In this document: positions 34,459-44,617 of the stretch, in pieces | Numbering within the stretch: the stretch's first letter is position 1 | Layout of the letters: each line of letters opens with the position of its first letter | DNA from: Lewinellaceae bacterium | GTDB taxonomy: Bacteria; Bacteroidota; Bacteroidia; Chitinophagales; Saprospiraceae | Length of the DNA stretch: 64,000 nucleotides | Direction: 5' to 3' | Assembly (NCBI GenBank): GCA_020636325.1 | Contig: JACJYC010000010.1 | Coordinates: 176,300-240,299, forward strand | The notes under the pieces: model-generated | Told to the model about the DNA's origin: nothing | Databases searched by the model: none | The model's input: the letters and a program-made list of their open reading frames with translations, nothing else | Translations under genes and position numbers: made by a program

Positions 34459-37065
34459 ATGCATTGGAAAACGACAGGTACGCTGTTTTCGGTCCTTTTC
34501 TTCACCTTCTTCCTCCATAGTCAACCCTCTCCCCTGCTGAATTCATTCCAAACCTGGCAGGCCTCCAAAGCAAATACCCTGTTCCACCTGCAATGGATCT
34601 CCGCCGGGCCGGTGGTGAATTCCGCCCGGGTGGAAGCCGTCCAGGCCGACCCTACCCACCCCGGTACGATATATGTGGCCTTCGGGTCGGGCAACCTCTG
34701 GAAAACGGTCAACAACGGCCTGACCTGGAAACCCATATTCGAAGACCAGCCCGCTCTGGGTATCGGGGATATCGCGCTGGCGCCGTCCAACCCCGAGGTC
34801 ATTTACGTGGGTACGGGCGAGAGCCTGCGCAAGAACCGCAACTTCACCATGCCGGGCACGGGCGTTTACCGGTCGGATGACGGCGGTAGCACCTGGCGGC
34901 GCCTGGGGCTGGAGGATACCTGGCATATCGGCGAGATCGCCGTTCACCCCACCAATCCCGACATCGCGCTGGTGGCGGCCATGGGCAAATTCTGGACGCC
35001 CAGCCGGTCCATGGGCATCTACCGGACCGACGACGGCGGCAAGACCTGGCAGCGAACCCTTTTTGTGGATGAACATACCCGAGCCAACGATGTGGTCATC
35101 TCGCCCTCCGATCCGGATATCGTTTATGCCTCCATGTGGGAAAACAACGACAACCCGAATATCAGCGAAAGCGTATACGGCCCCAACAGCGGCATCTACC
35201 GGAGTGCCGACGGCGGCAAGTCCTGGCAGCGACTGACCAACGGCCTGCCCCTGACCCCGAAGACGGGCCGGATCGGGTTGGCGGTTTCCTACACCGACCC
35301 CGACAAGGTTTACGCCCTCATCGACAACCGCAACAACCTCGCCGGGGATGCTTCGGAGGTGTATAAAACCGTCGACGGCGGAAAGTCTTGGGTCCGGACC
35401 CATACCCAACCGCTGATGATCTTCCCCGGTGTAGGCTGGTATTTTGCCGATATTTATGTAAATCCGCAGGACGACGAGGAGATTTTCGCGCTCGGCGTGC
35501 GGATGGCCCACAGCGTCGACGGCGGCAAGACCTTCGACCTGATCGGCGGCAAGGTGGAGCACCTTCAACCCAGCATGGCGCAAACCCTGCACCTGGATCA
35601 ATGCGAACTATGGATCGACCCCGCCAATCCCGACCACCTCCTTTCGGGCAACGACGGCGGCTTGTACCAAAGTTATGACAAAGGGGCTACCTGGCTCCAC
35701 CTCAACAATATCCCGGCCGGTGAATTCTACCAGATCGCACTCGACAACCGGCAACCTTATCTGATATACGGCGGCACCCAGGACGACGCCACGGTGTACG
35801 GCCCGGCCCGCGAATGGGACAACACCAGCAAAGATCCCTGGAAATACCTCTGGATCGACGCCTGGAGCGGCGGCGACGGTTGCTATTCGCAGGTCGACCC
35901 CGATGACCCCAATACAGTCTATTTCAGCATGCAGGACGGCGCCGCCATGCGCAAGGACCTGGCTGCGGATACCTCTGTCGGGATCTCTCCCCGGAATAAC
36001 CGCCTCTTCCGGAACAAGCTCAAGTATAACTTCGTGGCGCCCTATATCCTGTCGCCGCATAACCCCCGGACGATCTACCACGGCGGCAATTACCTGGCGA
36101 AATCCACAGATCGCGGGGATACCTGGACGATGATCAGTCCGGACCTGAGCGTGTCCGCCGATTCGATGAAACAATCGGTAGCGGCCGGAGCGGTGGAGGA
36201 ATCCAGGCTGAAGGCCGGTTTGCTGTACGTCGGGACCGACCACGGAGCGTTCTGGACCAGCCGGGACGACGGCGCCAACTGGACGGAACATTCCGACGGG
36301 TTACCCATGGCCTATATCCGGAGCATCTGCGCCTCAAGGCATACCGAATCGAGGGTATATGTGGCCTTGACCGGCCTGAACTACGACGATTTGAGTCATC
36401 ATTTATTCGCATCCGAGGATTACGGCGCAACCTGGACTTCCATCGCCTCCAATTTACCGGATGAGCCCGTGAATGTCATCCTGGAAGACCCCGTGTTTGA
36501 GGACATTCTTTACGCCGGCGTTTACCGGGGCGTTTATATTTCCACAGACCGGGGAAAATCCTGGCAACGGATGGGCGAAAACCTGCCCGGCGCCGCTGTG
36601 GCCGACCTGAAGATCCAGGAAAGGGAGCATGACCTGATCGCGGCTACCCATGGGCGGGGGATCTGGTTCGTCAACCTCGACCCGGTCCGGGAAATGTACA
36701 GGCACGTCCAGACATCGGCGGAAAACAAGGTATTTCCGATCCCGGCGGGGCGATATCCCAAATTCCGCGATACCCACCGCGACGTCGATGAAGGTTCGTT
36801 GACAAAGATCCCCATCAGCTTTTGGTTGAAAGCCGCGGAAACCGTTCAGCTTTCGGTGGTCAATGAAAAAGGCGAGATCGTCTGGCAGGATGCATGGGAA
36901 GGGAAACGAGGCCTCAACCAGTTCCGGTGGGACATGGTGACCGACCGGGTGGCGAGCGACCTGCCGTATTTCATCCATTACAAGCGGTATTTGCGGCGGG
37001 GGGCGTATACCTTCCGGGTGAAGACGGCTGAAGGTCATTTGGACGGATTGCTGACGGTGGAGTGA
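34459..37065 (+). CDS. Secreted BNR/sortilin-type beta-propeller protein
   Basis: 868 residues with a signal peptide (first 22 or so). Repeated Asp-box (BNR) motifs of the S-x-D-x-G-x-T-W kind fill residues 50-740: SDDGGSTWRRL, TDDGGKTWQRT, SADGGKSWQRL, TVDGGKSWVRT, SRDDGANWTEH, STDRGKSWQRM. They form VPS10/sortilin-like propeller blades. A C-terminal beta-sandwich of about 100 residues (WLKAAETVQLSVVNEKGEIVWQD...FRWDMV) resembles the tail of this protein group. No sialidase Arg triad or catalytic Asp/Glu set was identified, so a binding role is as likely as hydrolysis. Confidence 0.85.
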   Translation: MHWKTTGTLFSVLFFTFFLHSQPSPLLNSFQTWQASKANTLFHLQWISAGPVVNSARVEAVQADPTHPGTIYVAFGSGNLWKTVNNGLTWKPIFEDQPALGIGDIALAPSNPEVIYVGTGESLRKNRNFTMPGTGVYRSDDGGSTWRRLGLEDTWHIGEIAVHPTNPDIALVAAMGKFWTPSRSMGIYRTDDGGKTWQRTLFVDEHTRANDVVISPSDPDIVYASMWENNDNPNISESVYGPNSGIYRSADGGKSWQRLTNGLPLTPKTGRIGLAVSYTDPDKVYALIDNRNNLAGDASEVYKTVDGGKSWVRTHTQPLMIFPGVGWYFADIYVNPQDDEEIFALGVRMAHSVDGGKTFDLIGGKVEHLQPSMAQTLHLDQCELWIDPANPDHLLSGNDGGLYQSYDKGATWLHLNNIPAGEFYQIALDNRQPYLIYGGTQDDATVYGPAREWDNTSKDPWKYLWIDAWSGGDGCYSQVDPDDPNTVYFSMQDGAAMRKDLAADTSVGISPRNNRLFRNKLKYNFVAPYILSPHNPRTIYHGGNYLAKSTDRGDTWTMISPDLSVSADSMKQSVAAGAVEESRLKAGLLYVGTDHGAFWTSRDDGANWTEHSDGLPMAYIRSICASRHTESRVYVALTGLNYDDLSHHLFASEDYGATWTSIASNLPDEPVNVILEDPVFEDILYAGVYRGVYISTDRGKSWQRMGENLPGAAVADLKIQEREHDLIAATHGRGIWFVNLDPVREMYRHVQTSAENKVFPIPAGRYPKFRDTHRDVDEGSLTKIPISFWLKAAETVQLSVVNEKGEIVWQDAWEGKRGLNQFRWDMVTDRVASDLPYFIHYKRYLRRGAYTFRVKTAEGHLDGLLTVE

Positions 37066-37187
37066 CTTCGGACTGCCGGCGGTAAAGCTGACTGCGTTCA
37101 GTTTATCGAGCATGCGAACGGCAGCAGCCGCGCCAACCAGGATTGGCGGGTAGCTGAAGCCCCATGCGTTTTCTTGAAAGTTTCTCC
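37066..37187. terminator. Hairpins between convergent BNR and SDR genes
   Basis: An imperfect stem TAAAGCTGA/TCAGTTTA (37083-37091 and 37098-37105) is followed by a perfect CGCCAA-CCAGGA-TTGGCG hairpin (37131-37148). No T run is obvious, so termination is only inferred from position. Confidence 0.35.
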
Positions 37188-37934
37188 CTATCCCCTACCC
37201 ACGTAGGGCATATTTGTCGCCATCACTGTCATGAAGAGCACATTGGCCTCCAGCGGGAGATTGGCCATGTACACGATCGCCTCCCCGACGTGATCGACTG
37301 ACATTGTCGGTTCAACTGCGATCGAGCCATCGGCCTGGGGGACGCCCGTCTTCATCTTCTCCGCCATATCTGTGGCAGCGTTGCCGATGTCAATCTGACC
37401 ACAGGCGATGCGGTATTTACGGCCGTCGAGTGCGGTGGACCTGGTGAGCCCCGCGATGGCGTGTTTCGTCGCTGTATAAGGCGCTGAATTGGGGCGGGGC
37501 ACGTAGGCCGAGATCGAGCCGTTGTTGATGATGCGCCCTCCCATGGGATCCTGGGCTTTCATCAACCGGAAGGCTTCCTGCGTACACAGGAAAGCGCCGG
37601 TGAGGTTGGTGTCGACCACCGCCTTCCACTGCTCGAAGGTAAGTTCTTCCAACAAGACTCCCGGCGCACTGATGCCTGCATTATTGAACAGGAGATCAAG
37701 TCGGCCGTAGGCCTCCCGGGTTTTGGCAAACAGCGCCCGAACGGATGCCGGGTCGGTGATATCTGTGGGTACAGGCAGCGCTCGGTTCTGCACTGCGCCT
37801 GCGGCGGCGACGGTTTCCTCCAGGGCTTCCCGGCGGCGGCCGGCCAGCACTACCGCATACCCTTCCCGTAACAGCGTCAGGGCGGCGCTGCGGCCGATGC
37901 CCGAACCGGCGCCTGTGACTATAGCGATTTTCAT
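37188..37934 (-). CDS. SDR family NAD(P)-dependent oxidoreductase
   Basis: 248 residues from ATG 37934 (MKIAIVTGAGSGIGRSAA); a start 27 bp upstream overlaps the denD stop. The Rossmann motif TGAGSGIG, the NNAG motif, and the catalytic Ser-Tyr-Lys (GSISAYV...PYTATKHA) with the upstream Asn (DTNLTGAFL) are all present. It reduces or oxidises a hydroxyl/keto substrate in the cytosol. As the third gene of the gntP-denD-SDR operon it probably acts on a sugar acid or related hydroxy-acid. Confidence 0.9.
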   Translation of the reverse strand: MKIAIVTGAGSGIGRSAALTLLREGYAVVLAGRRREALEETVAAAGAVQNRALPVPTDITDPASVRALFAKTREAYGRLDLLFNNAGISAPGVLLEELTFEQWKAVVDTNLTGAFLCTQEAFRLMKAQDPMGGRIINNGSISAYVPRPNSAPYTATKHAIAGLTRSTALDGRKYRIACGQIDIGNAATDMAEKMKTGVPQADGSIAVEPTMSVDHVGEAIVYMANLPLEANVLFMTVMATNMPYVGRG

Positions 37935-37957
37935 GGCAGCGTTGTTTTTACGTAACA

Positions 37958-38950
37958 TCAATCCAGTTCTTCCTCCATAAATGCCTCAATGATTTCCCGC
38001 ATCGATTCATCGCGGTGGAAGCCCAGCTCCAGCGCACGGGTCGGCTCGAAATGCGGCGGCCAGGTCAGCACAATGCTTTGGATGAAGGGATCCGGTATCC
38101 AATCGATGAGGGCCGTGGTTTCGGGGCCCGCGATTGCTTCCAGGACCCTGACCATTTCCGCCACTGATGTGGTGATACCCGGCAGGTTGATCATCCGGTT
38201 GGCGCCCAGCGCGTCGGCCGGCAATTGGGCGGCATGGATGAAGTTTTCGGTCACCCGTTTGGGCGAAAGGATCCACACCTCAGTGTCGGGCGCCACCGGA
38301 CATACGGCCCGCTGCTTTTGCAGGGGTTCCCGGATGATGGAGCTTACAAAAGAAGAGGTGGCGGCATTGGGCTTGCCTGGCCGCACTGTGATCGTGGGCA
38401 GTCTCAGGCACCGGCCGTCGACAAAACCCCGACGGCTAAAGTCGCTGATCAGCAGATCGGCGACGGCCTTTTGCGTGCCGTACGAACTACGGGGCATTGA
38501 AGCGGTATTATCACGGATCTGGTCGGACAGCTCACCGCCGAAAACGGCGCAACTGCTGGCAAATACCAACACGGGTCGGGTCGGCAGGTTGCGACAGAGT
38601 TCGAGCAGTTGCAGCGTAGCGTGCAGGTTTACCGCCATGCCAAGATCAAAGTTTTTCTCGGCCTCCCCGCTCACAACGGCAGCCAGGTGAAAGATGACGT
38701 CGGCCGGGTCTTCCAGCAGAGATCGGACCCGGGCCGGGTCGCGGATATCGCCGACGACCATTTCGAGGCGGGAGTCGGCAGGCAATCCAACCGCCGCTAC
38801 GTTATCGAACAGGGCCAGTCGGGTGATCTTCCGGGGGGCATGTCCGCCAACGGAAAGCTCTCCTTTTTTCAATAATTCCCGGGCAAGCTTTTTACCGAGA
38901 AAGCCGGCCCCACCGAAGATGATGATTCGCATAGGAATGGTGTTTGACAT
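37958..38950 (-). CDS. denD: D-erythronate dehydrogenase-like epimerase/dehydratase
   Basis: 330 residues; ATG 38932 (MRIIIFGGAGFLG) is an equally good start. The NAD-binding GGAGFLG is followed by YGTQKAVAD (Tyr-Lys of the extended SDR site). The segment RLPTITVRPGKPNAATSSF, with VCPVAPDTEVWILSPKR, is characteristic of the DenD group, which oxidises D-erythronate to 2-dehydro-D-erythronate. It is downstream of a GntP permease and upstream of an SDR. The kinase, isomerase and decarboxylase of the usual pathway are not in this window. The substrate is inferred from family resemblance. Confidence 0.8.
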   Translation of the reverse strand: MSNTIPMRIIIFGGAGFLGKKLARELLKKGELSVGGHAPRKITRLALFDNVAAVGLPADSRLEMVVGDIRDPARVRSLLEDPADVIFHLAAVVSGEAEKNFDLGMAVNLHATLQLLELCRNLPTRPVLVFASSCAVFGGELSDQIRDNTASMPRSSYGTQKAVADLLISDFSRRGFVDGRCLRLPTITVRPGKPNAATSSFVSSIIREPLQKQRAVCPVAPDTEVWILSPKRVTENFIHAAQLPADALGANRMINLPGITTSVAEMVRVLEAIAGPETTALIDWIPDPFIQSIVLTWPPHFEPTRALELGFHRDESMREIIEAFMEEELD

Positions 38951-39013
38951 TGAGGCGTATGGCTGAAGTCTTCAGTAGTCTATAAATTTATGGCTTTGTG
39001 GATGGCCGGACCG

Positions 39014-40390
39014 TCATTTCATCGGAATCAGTTGGGAAAACAGCAGCAGCTGCAACAGTCCCACCAGTCCGATGACGCCCGTGGTCAGTGTCCAGGTTTG
39101 CAGGCCTTCTTTTTCCGTGAATCCGCTCATCTTGGTGACGACCCAGAAACCGCTGTCGTTCATCCAGCAGACGAACATGGATCCGAATCCCACGGCCAGA
39201 AAGATATACACCGGGTGATAGGGCAGGTCGGCGCCGGTTCCAATGATGGCAAACATGATACTGGAGGACGTGATCATGGCCACGGTGCTGGAGCCCTGAG
39301 CCGTTTTCATCACAGCGGCGATGAGCCAGGCCACCAGGATATAAGGCAGGTGGAAGGACTCCATGGCCTGTTCGATCGACGGACCGATGCCGCTGTGCTT
39401 GATCATGGCGCCGAAGGCGCCGCCGGCGCTGGTGATCAGGATGATGACCCCGGCGATCTCCAGGGGCTGGCTGACCGCTGCCCACAGCGCGGCCGGACTG
39501 AGTTTCCGCTGACGCGCCCATAACCAAAGGGCCAGTACCGTGCCGATGGCCATGGCGACGTTTTTATTGCCCCAGAATGCCATCCAGACCGGCAACTTTC
39601 CGGAGAGCACCTCCGTTACGGACGCCAGGCTGATCAAGGCGATGGGAACCACCACCGGCAAAAGGGACAGCAACAAAGAAGGCGGCGTTTGCTCCACATG
39701 GGTGTGGCCGAAAGCCACCCGCAGCGGTATCTGGAGCCGGCGGTCCAGCCTTTTTCCCATGAACAGCACAACGAAAGCGGGCAGGATACCCGCCGCCAGG
39801 CCGGCCAGGATCGTTATCCCCAGATCGATCTTCAGGGTTTCCGCCATGATAAGGGGGCCGGGCGTAGGCGCCACCAGGCAATGGGTAATGACGGCGCCGC
39901 CGGCCATGGCAATAATGTAGAGCACGTAATTTTTGCCCGTCTTCTGCACCAGGGCAATCGCCAGGGGTATCAGCAGGAAGAAAACCGTGTCGAAAAAGAC
40001 CGGGATGGAAAGGACAAAGCCGCTGATCAACAGTGCCCAGGACGCCCGTTTTTCGCCCAGGCTGCGGATCAGCCAGTTGACGATCTGTCCGGCCGCGCCG
40101 CTTTCCATCATCGCGGATCCGATGATGGCGGCCAGGGCAATGACCCAGGCGATCTTCCCGGCTACGCTGCCGAATTCCTGCATGGGAAGTTCTACCGCCC
40201 GTGCCAGATGCGGAAGATCGCCCATGGCCGGCAGTTCCGCCGAGACCAGGCCGACCAAAACGGCTGCGAGCATCAGCGAGATAAAGGGGTGAATCCGGAA
40301 TACCGAGATCATCAACACGACCGCGACCATGCCCAGCAGGAGCACAATAAACGGCCAGTACGTAGCGTGGAGGATATTATCCATAAGCAT
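39014..40390 (-). CDS. GntP-family sugar-acid permease
   Basis: 458 residues from ATG 40390; a second ATG follows two codons later. About 12 hydrophobic segments. The GntP signature is seen in SIPVFFDTVFFLLIPLAIAL, VAPTPGPLIMAE, MKTAQGSSTVAMIT and MNDSGFWVVTKMSG. The family imports gluconate and related aldonic acids by proton symport through the inner membrane. It is the first gene of the operon with denD and an SDR, so an erythronate- or threonate-like acid is a reasonable substrate (inference). It is divergent from the hybrid sensor kinase. Confidence 0.93.
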   Translation of the reverse strand: MLMDNILHATYWPFIVLLLGMVAVVLMISVFRIHPFISLMLAAVLVGLVSAELPAMGDLPHLARAVELPMQEFGSVAGKIAWVIALAAIIGSAMMESGAAGQIVNWLIRSLGEKRASWALLISGFVLSIPVFFDTVFFLLIPLAIALVQKTGKNYVLYIIAMAGGAVITHCLVAPTPGPLIMAETLKIDLGITILAGLAAGILPAFVVLFMGKRLDRRLQIPLRVAFGHTHVEQTPPSLLLSLLPVVVPIALISLASVTEVLSGKLPVWMAFWGNKNVAMAIGTVLALWLWARQRKLSPAALWAAVSQPLEIAGVIILITSAGGAFGAMIKHSGIGPSIEQAMESFHLPYILVAWLIAAVMKTAQGSSTVAMITSSSIMFAIIGTGADLPYHPVYIFLAVGFGSMFVCWMNDSGFWVVTKMSGFTEKEGLQTWTLTTGVIGLVGLLQLLLFSQLIPMK

Positions 40391-40522
40391 TAGGTTTACG
40401 CTGATTTGGAATAGATGTAGCTGTAATAATAAGTATAATATCACAATTCCGGGCGCAGGAAAAGCAGCACCTGAATTTCAATTATTTGGCTAACTTTGGT
40501 AGGCGTATAAAAACACCGTCTT
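40391..40522. promoter_or_regulatory. Divergent promoter region of gntP operon and hybrid kinase
   Basis: TAACTTTG (40491-40498, plus strand) is a perfect TAnnTTTG -7 element, 25 bp before the kinase start codon, so the leader is short. No clear -33 box is seen. AT-rich sequence (40395-40445) lies next to the gntP start. This region is where the hybrid kinase's own AraC domain would be expected to act. Confidence 0.5.
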
Positions 40523-43500
40523 TTGAAACCCGCCTTTCGCCTGACATTGTACCTGACCCTTCACCTGTCCGCCTGTTTGCTGCGCGGGCAGGCGATCAAC
40601 GAAGTGCTCTATTTCAGCACGCTGAAAGAGGAGGGGGTCCCGACCGTACTTTCCAGCATTTTTGAAGACCATGCCGGCTACCTCTGGTTTTGTGCCCCTG
40701 ACGGATTATTCCGATATGACGGCACGGACGTCAGGAAATACAAATCCAACCCCCAGGATGTGAATTCGCTCAGTGCTTCCTGGGTCAACTACATGGCGGA
40801 AGACCCGAAAGGCACCTTCTGGATCAGCACCTACGGCAGCGGACTGAATGCCTTCGACCCGTTGGCCGAAAGCTTTGGCCATTTCTATCACGATGAACAG
40901 GATTCGACCAGCATCTCCGATAATAACCCCCGCTTTCTGGAATTTGACCGGGAAGGACTGTTGTGGATCGGCTTTGACGGCGAGGTAGGGCTGAATGAAT
41001 TTGACCCGGCTACCGGAAAAGCCCGGCGGTTCCCGGTGAAGAGAGGCCGGGCCGGACAATTACAGGGACGCGTACTGGGCAATATCATTGCCGATGGCAA
41101 TCGCATCTACCTGGCGACCACGGTGGGCTTCGAATACTACGATAAAGACAGCAGGCTGTTCCGTTTCGTTCCCCTGCTGGATGAAAAAGGGGATACCGTC
41201 TGCTACCCCCTCAACTCCATTTGCAAAATGAAGGACGGGACGATCTGGATGGATATGCCCGGAGAAGGGCTGCGCCGATACGACCCGCGGTCCGGCGCTA
41301 CAACGGTATTGGATCTCAAAACCGGGAAGGGACTGCACAACCCGAAACCGATGCGCATCCTGGAGGGAAAGGACGCCAGACTTTGGCTGGTCACCCCCGA
41401 AGAATTATGGTCCTTATCTCCCGACAGGCTTCAACTGCAAAAACACCAGCTCCGGTTTTATGAAGAGGAGCCGATCAGAAAATATACCGGTTTGCGATGT
41501 GCGTTCGTGGATCACTACGGCATGTTGTGGATCGATAATAATTACTTTGATCCCCGAAGAACGCTCTTTGATTTTCACGAGGTTCTCTCCCCGGAAAACA
41601 ACGCTCCTTTACAGGTAGGAAGGATATGGGAACTGAATGACACTGTCCTTTTCCTCTCGACGCCTGAAGGTTTTTATTCGTATGACCTGAAAAACAGAAC
41701 GCCCAGCCCGGTTACTTTCGGCGCCCCTACCCCCATCGGAGAACATACATTTTTTCCGGATCAATCCGGTTGGATTTTCCTTAACCTCAATAATTCCTTG
41801 GCGATTTATGACAACCGGTCCGAAAAAACATTCTATCTCGCTTTGGAAAAAAATGGGGAGTCGTTCCCGGTAAACCCAATGGTCCCTATGGGGGTCGCTT
41901 TGGATAAAAAGGAAGATCTTTGGATGAATACCTGGGGACAAGGTCTCATCCGGATAAGAAAGGAGATATGGGAAAAGGCAAAAGGCCCCATCCGCGATTT
42001 TGACGAATGGCTGCCCGGAGACCCTGAGCGGCCGTTGCCCACGAGGAACCTGCTGGGCATCCTGGTGGATAGCCGCAACAACAAATGGGTGGCCGGCAGT
42101 TTCGGCGGCCTTTCCCGAATTGACGGCCGGGATGAAAGCATCCGTTTCTTTGATGTTAAACAAGGTACGAACAGCATTTCCTCCACGTATGTGTTCACGA
42201 TGGCGGAAGATTCGATCGGGAATATCTGGATCAGCACCAACAATGCCGGCATCAATAAATACGATGTGAAAACCGGCCGGTTCACCGTCTATGACGAACA
42301 TAAAGGCTTGATCAATGACAATTTATTCAACCTCTTCCTTGATGACGAAGGCTATATCTGGGTCAATCATGGCGCCACACGTAAAGGCAGGTTCGGAATA
42401 AGTTGCTTCAATCCGCAAAAGGAAACCTTTACCTTTTACAATGAAAACGACGGACTGGTGTCTGCTGAATTGAATGGCTTCTTTTCTGAAAAGACCGGCC
42501 GTTTATATTGGGGTGGGATGAAAGGCTTTCATGTTGTCGACCTCGGTAGTCTGAAAAACCGGCCCACTCAGGCTTCAGATATTACACTAACCGCTGTCGA
42601 AGCATTTGACCCGGAAAACAGGCAGCTCCACCCCATACTCCCCAATGAGTGGACAGATCAAACGCTGGATTTTTCGCACCTGCAAAATATTATCCATATC
42701 CGCTTTGCCGTGCTGGATTTCAGGAATTCCGCCAAACACCGATACCAGTATGCTTTTAACCAGGGCGGGGCGCCGAATTGGATCGACCTGAAATCGGAAA
42801 ACCAGGTAACCCTCAGCCAATTACCGCCGGGTACTTATTTCTTTCATCTCAAAGGCTGCAACAGCGACCAGATCTGGACGGAAATGGCTACGCCATTAAG
42901 GATCGTGATCCATCCGCCTTTCTGGGAAACGAGCTGGGCCTATATCTTATATGCCCTCATCCTGGGTGGGGCCGCTTATTATCTCTACCGCCTCGCCCTC
43001 ACCCGCCAACTGGCGAAGAACGAGGCCAGCCAGATCAAAGCGCTCGAAAGGCTACGGACCCGCTTCTACACCAACATCACCCATGAATTCCGTACGCCGC
43101 TGACGGTCATCCTGGGTATGGCCGATGCGCCGGCCGATGTACCCAAAGCGCTGAAGCTCATCCGCCGCAACGGGGAAAAACTGCTCAGGCTGATCAACCA
43201 GCTCCTGGACCTGTCCAAACTGGACAATAACAGTCTGCAACCCCGGTACCACCAGATCGAGATCGTTTCTTTTACGCAGTACCTCGGGGAATCTTTCCAG
43301 TCGCTGGCCGAAAAGAAACAAATTCAACTGACCGTCAACAGCGAGGTCCGGGAATTGTGGCTGGATATGGACGAGGAGATCTACAGCCAGATCGTATCCA
43401 ACCTGCTGTCCAATGCGATCAAATTCACACCTGAAAACGGCCGCATCAGATTGAATCTGGAAGAAAAAGACGATCAATTGATCCTCGGGATCCAGGACAA

Positions 43501-44617
43501 CGGCATCGGGATACCGCTTAAGGACCAGCCCCATATCTTTGATCGCTTTTACCAGGTGGATGCCGGTGCGCCCCGGGGGAACGGACGTATTGGGACTGAC
43601 CTCCGGAACGGGGCTACCACACCCAGCGAAGGAACCGGCATCGGCCTGGCCCTGGTCAGGGAAATGGTCGTTTTATTGGGCGGGCAGATTGAAGTGGAGA
43701 GTGAAATGGGCCGCGGGACGATCTTTACCGTCAGCCTGCCCATACGGCGGAATACCGACAAAAAAACAGCGGCTTTCGAGCCGGTCCGAACCGACCGGAC
43801 GATCGCCGAACCCATGGCGCTGGAGCCGATGGCCGGCGACGACGATCTGCCCGACCTGCTCATCATTGAAGACAACCCGGATGTGGTGATCTACATTCAA
43901 TCCCTGTTGCACACCCGGTACAACATAACCATAGCCCCGAACGGCGCCGCCGGCATCGAAAAAGCCCTGGAAACCATCCCGGACATCATCATCTGCGACG
44001 TGATGATGCCTGAAAAGAACGGCTTTGAGGTGGTGGAAACCCTGAAACAGGACCGGCGCACCAGCCATATTCCCATCATTCTGCTCACTGCCCGGGCCAC
44101 GCAGGAGGATCGCATTGCCGGCCTGCAATACGGCGCCGATGCCTACCTGATGAAACCCTTTGACAAGGTCGAGCTTTTAGTGCGCCTGGAAAAACTGGTG
44201 GAATTGAGGAAGGCGCTGCAGACCCGGTATGCGCAAGCCGTGCAACCGCAGCTCGTTTTCGATTTTCACCCAAACGGCGACCAATCCGTAGCGCCTACCC
44301 TGGACGATCAATTCCTGCAAACCATCCGCCGCATCATCGATGAAAGGATCGGAGATGCAGAGCTGGATATACCCTACCTGTGCAAAAAGGCCGGCCTTGG
44401 CGCTACCCAGCTTTTCCGGAAGATGAAGGCGCTGACCGGAGAGGCGCCGATCACTTTTATTCGAAAAGTTCGCCTGCACAAGGCCAAAGAATTGCTGAAA
44501 ACTACCGATCTCACCATTTCCGAGATCGCCTATGATGTGGGCTTTACGGACCCGAGTTACTTCTCCAGGGCTTTCAGCAAGGAATTCGGGTGCTCGCCCA
44601 GTGATTTTCGTATCTGA
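40523..44617 (+). CDS. Hybrid two-component sensor kinase/response regulator with AraC output
   Basis: 1364 residues from a TTG start at 40523; the next Met is about 90 codons in, beyond the signal peptide (LTLYLTLHLSACLLRGQA). The periplasmic part is a Reg_prop double propeller (DHAGYLWFCAPDGLFRYDG, DSRNNKWVAGSFGGLSRIDG, DSIGNIWISTNNAGINKYD) ending in a Y_Y_Y domain. One membrane helix (SWAYILYALILGGAAYYLYR) follows. Then come HisKA with H854 (ITHEFRTPLTV), an HATPase with NLLSNAIKFTPENG and GTGIGLALV, a receiver with D1159 (IIICDVMMPEKNG), and a C-terminal AraC-type HTH. Such HTCS proteins sense a glycan or sugar and switch on nearby genes, here probably the divergent gntP operon. Confidence 0.95.
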   Translation: MKPAFRLTLYLTLHLSACLLRGQAINEVLYFSTLKEEGVPTVLSSIFEDHAGYLWFCAPDGLFRYDGTDVRKYKSNPQDVNSLSASWVNYMAEDPKGTFWISTYGSGLNAFDPLAESFGHFYHDEQDSTSISDNNPRFLEFDREGLLWIGFDGEVGLNEFDPATGKARRFPVKRGRAGQLQGRVLGNIIADGNRIYLATTVGFEYYDKDSRLFRFVPLLDEKGDTVCYPLNSICKMKDGTIWMDMPGEGLRRYDPRSGATTVLDLKTGKGLHNPKPMRILEGKDARLWLVTPEELWSLSPDRLQLQKHQLRFYEEEPIRKYTGLRCAFVDHYGMLWIDNNYFDPRRTLFDFHEVLSPENNAPLQVGRIWELNDTVLFLSTPEGFYSYDLKNRTPSPVTFGAPTPIGEHTFFPDQSGWIFLNLNNSLAIYDNRSEKTFYLALEKNGESFPVNPMVPMGVALDKKEDLWMNTWGQGLIRIRKEIWEKAKGPIRDFDEWLPGDPERPLPTRNLLGILVDSRNNKWVAGSFGGLSRIDGRDESIRFFDVKQGTNSISSTYVFTMAEDSIGNIWISTNNAGINKYDVKTGRFTVYDEHKGLINDNLFNLFLDDEGYIWVNHGATRKGRFGISCFNPQKETFTFYNENDGLVSAELNGFFSEKTGRLYWGGMKGFHVVDLGSLKNRPTQASDITLTAVEAFDPENRQLHPILPNEWTDQTLDFSHLQNIIHIRFAVLDFRNSAKHRYQYAFNQGGAPNWIDLKSENQVTLSQLPPGTYFFHLKGCNSDQIWTEMATPLRIVIHPPFWETSWAYILYALILGGAAYYLYRLALTRQLAKNEASQIKALERLRTRFYTNITHEFRTPLTVILGMADAPADVPKALKLIRRNGEKLLRLINQLLDLSKLDNNSLQPRYHQIEIVSFTQYLGESFQSLAEKKQIQLTVNSEVRELWLDMDEEIYSQIVSNLLSNAIKFTPENGRIRLNLEEKDDQLILGIQDNGIGIPLKDQPHIFDRFYQVDAGAPRGNGRIGTDLRNGATTPSEGTGIGLALVREMVVLLGGQIEVESEMGRGTIFTVSLPIRRNTDKKTAAFEPVRTDRTIAEPMALEPMAGDDDLPDLLIIEDNPDVVIYIQSLLHTRYNITIAPNGAAGIEKALETIPDIIICDVMMPEKNGFEVVETLKQDRRTSHIPIILLTARATQEDRIAGLQYGADAYLMKPFDKVELLVRLEKLVELRKALQTRYAQAVQPQLVFDFHPNGDQSVAPTLDDQFLQTIRRIIDERIGDAELDIPYLCKKAGLGATQLFRKMKALTGEAPITFIRKVRLHKAKELLKTTDLTISEIAYDVGFTDPSYFSRAFSKEFGCSPSDFRI

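Noticed and set aside
30770..37946. Shared AACAACGCTGCC directly before the ATG of ftsY and of the SDR gene
   Set aside because: A 12-bp match in only two unrelated genes is too weak to call a regulatory site from this window alone.
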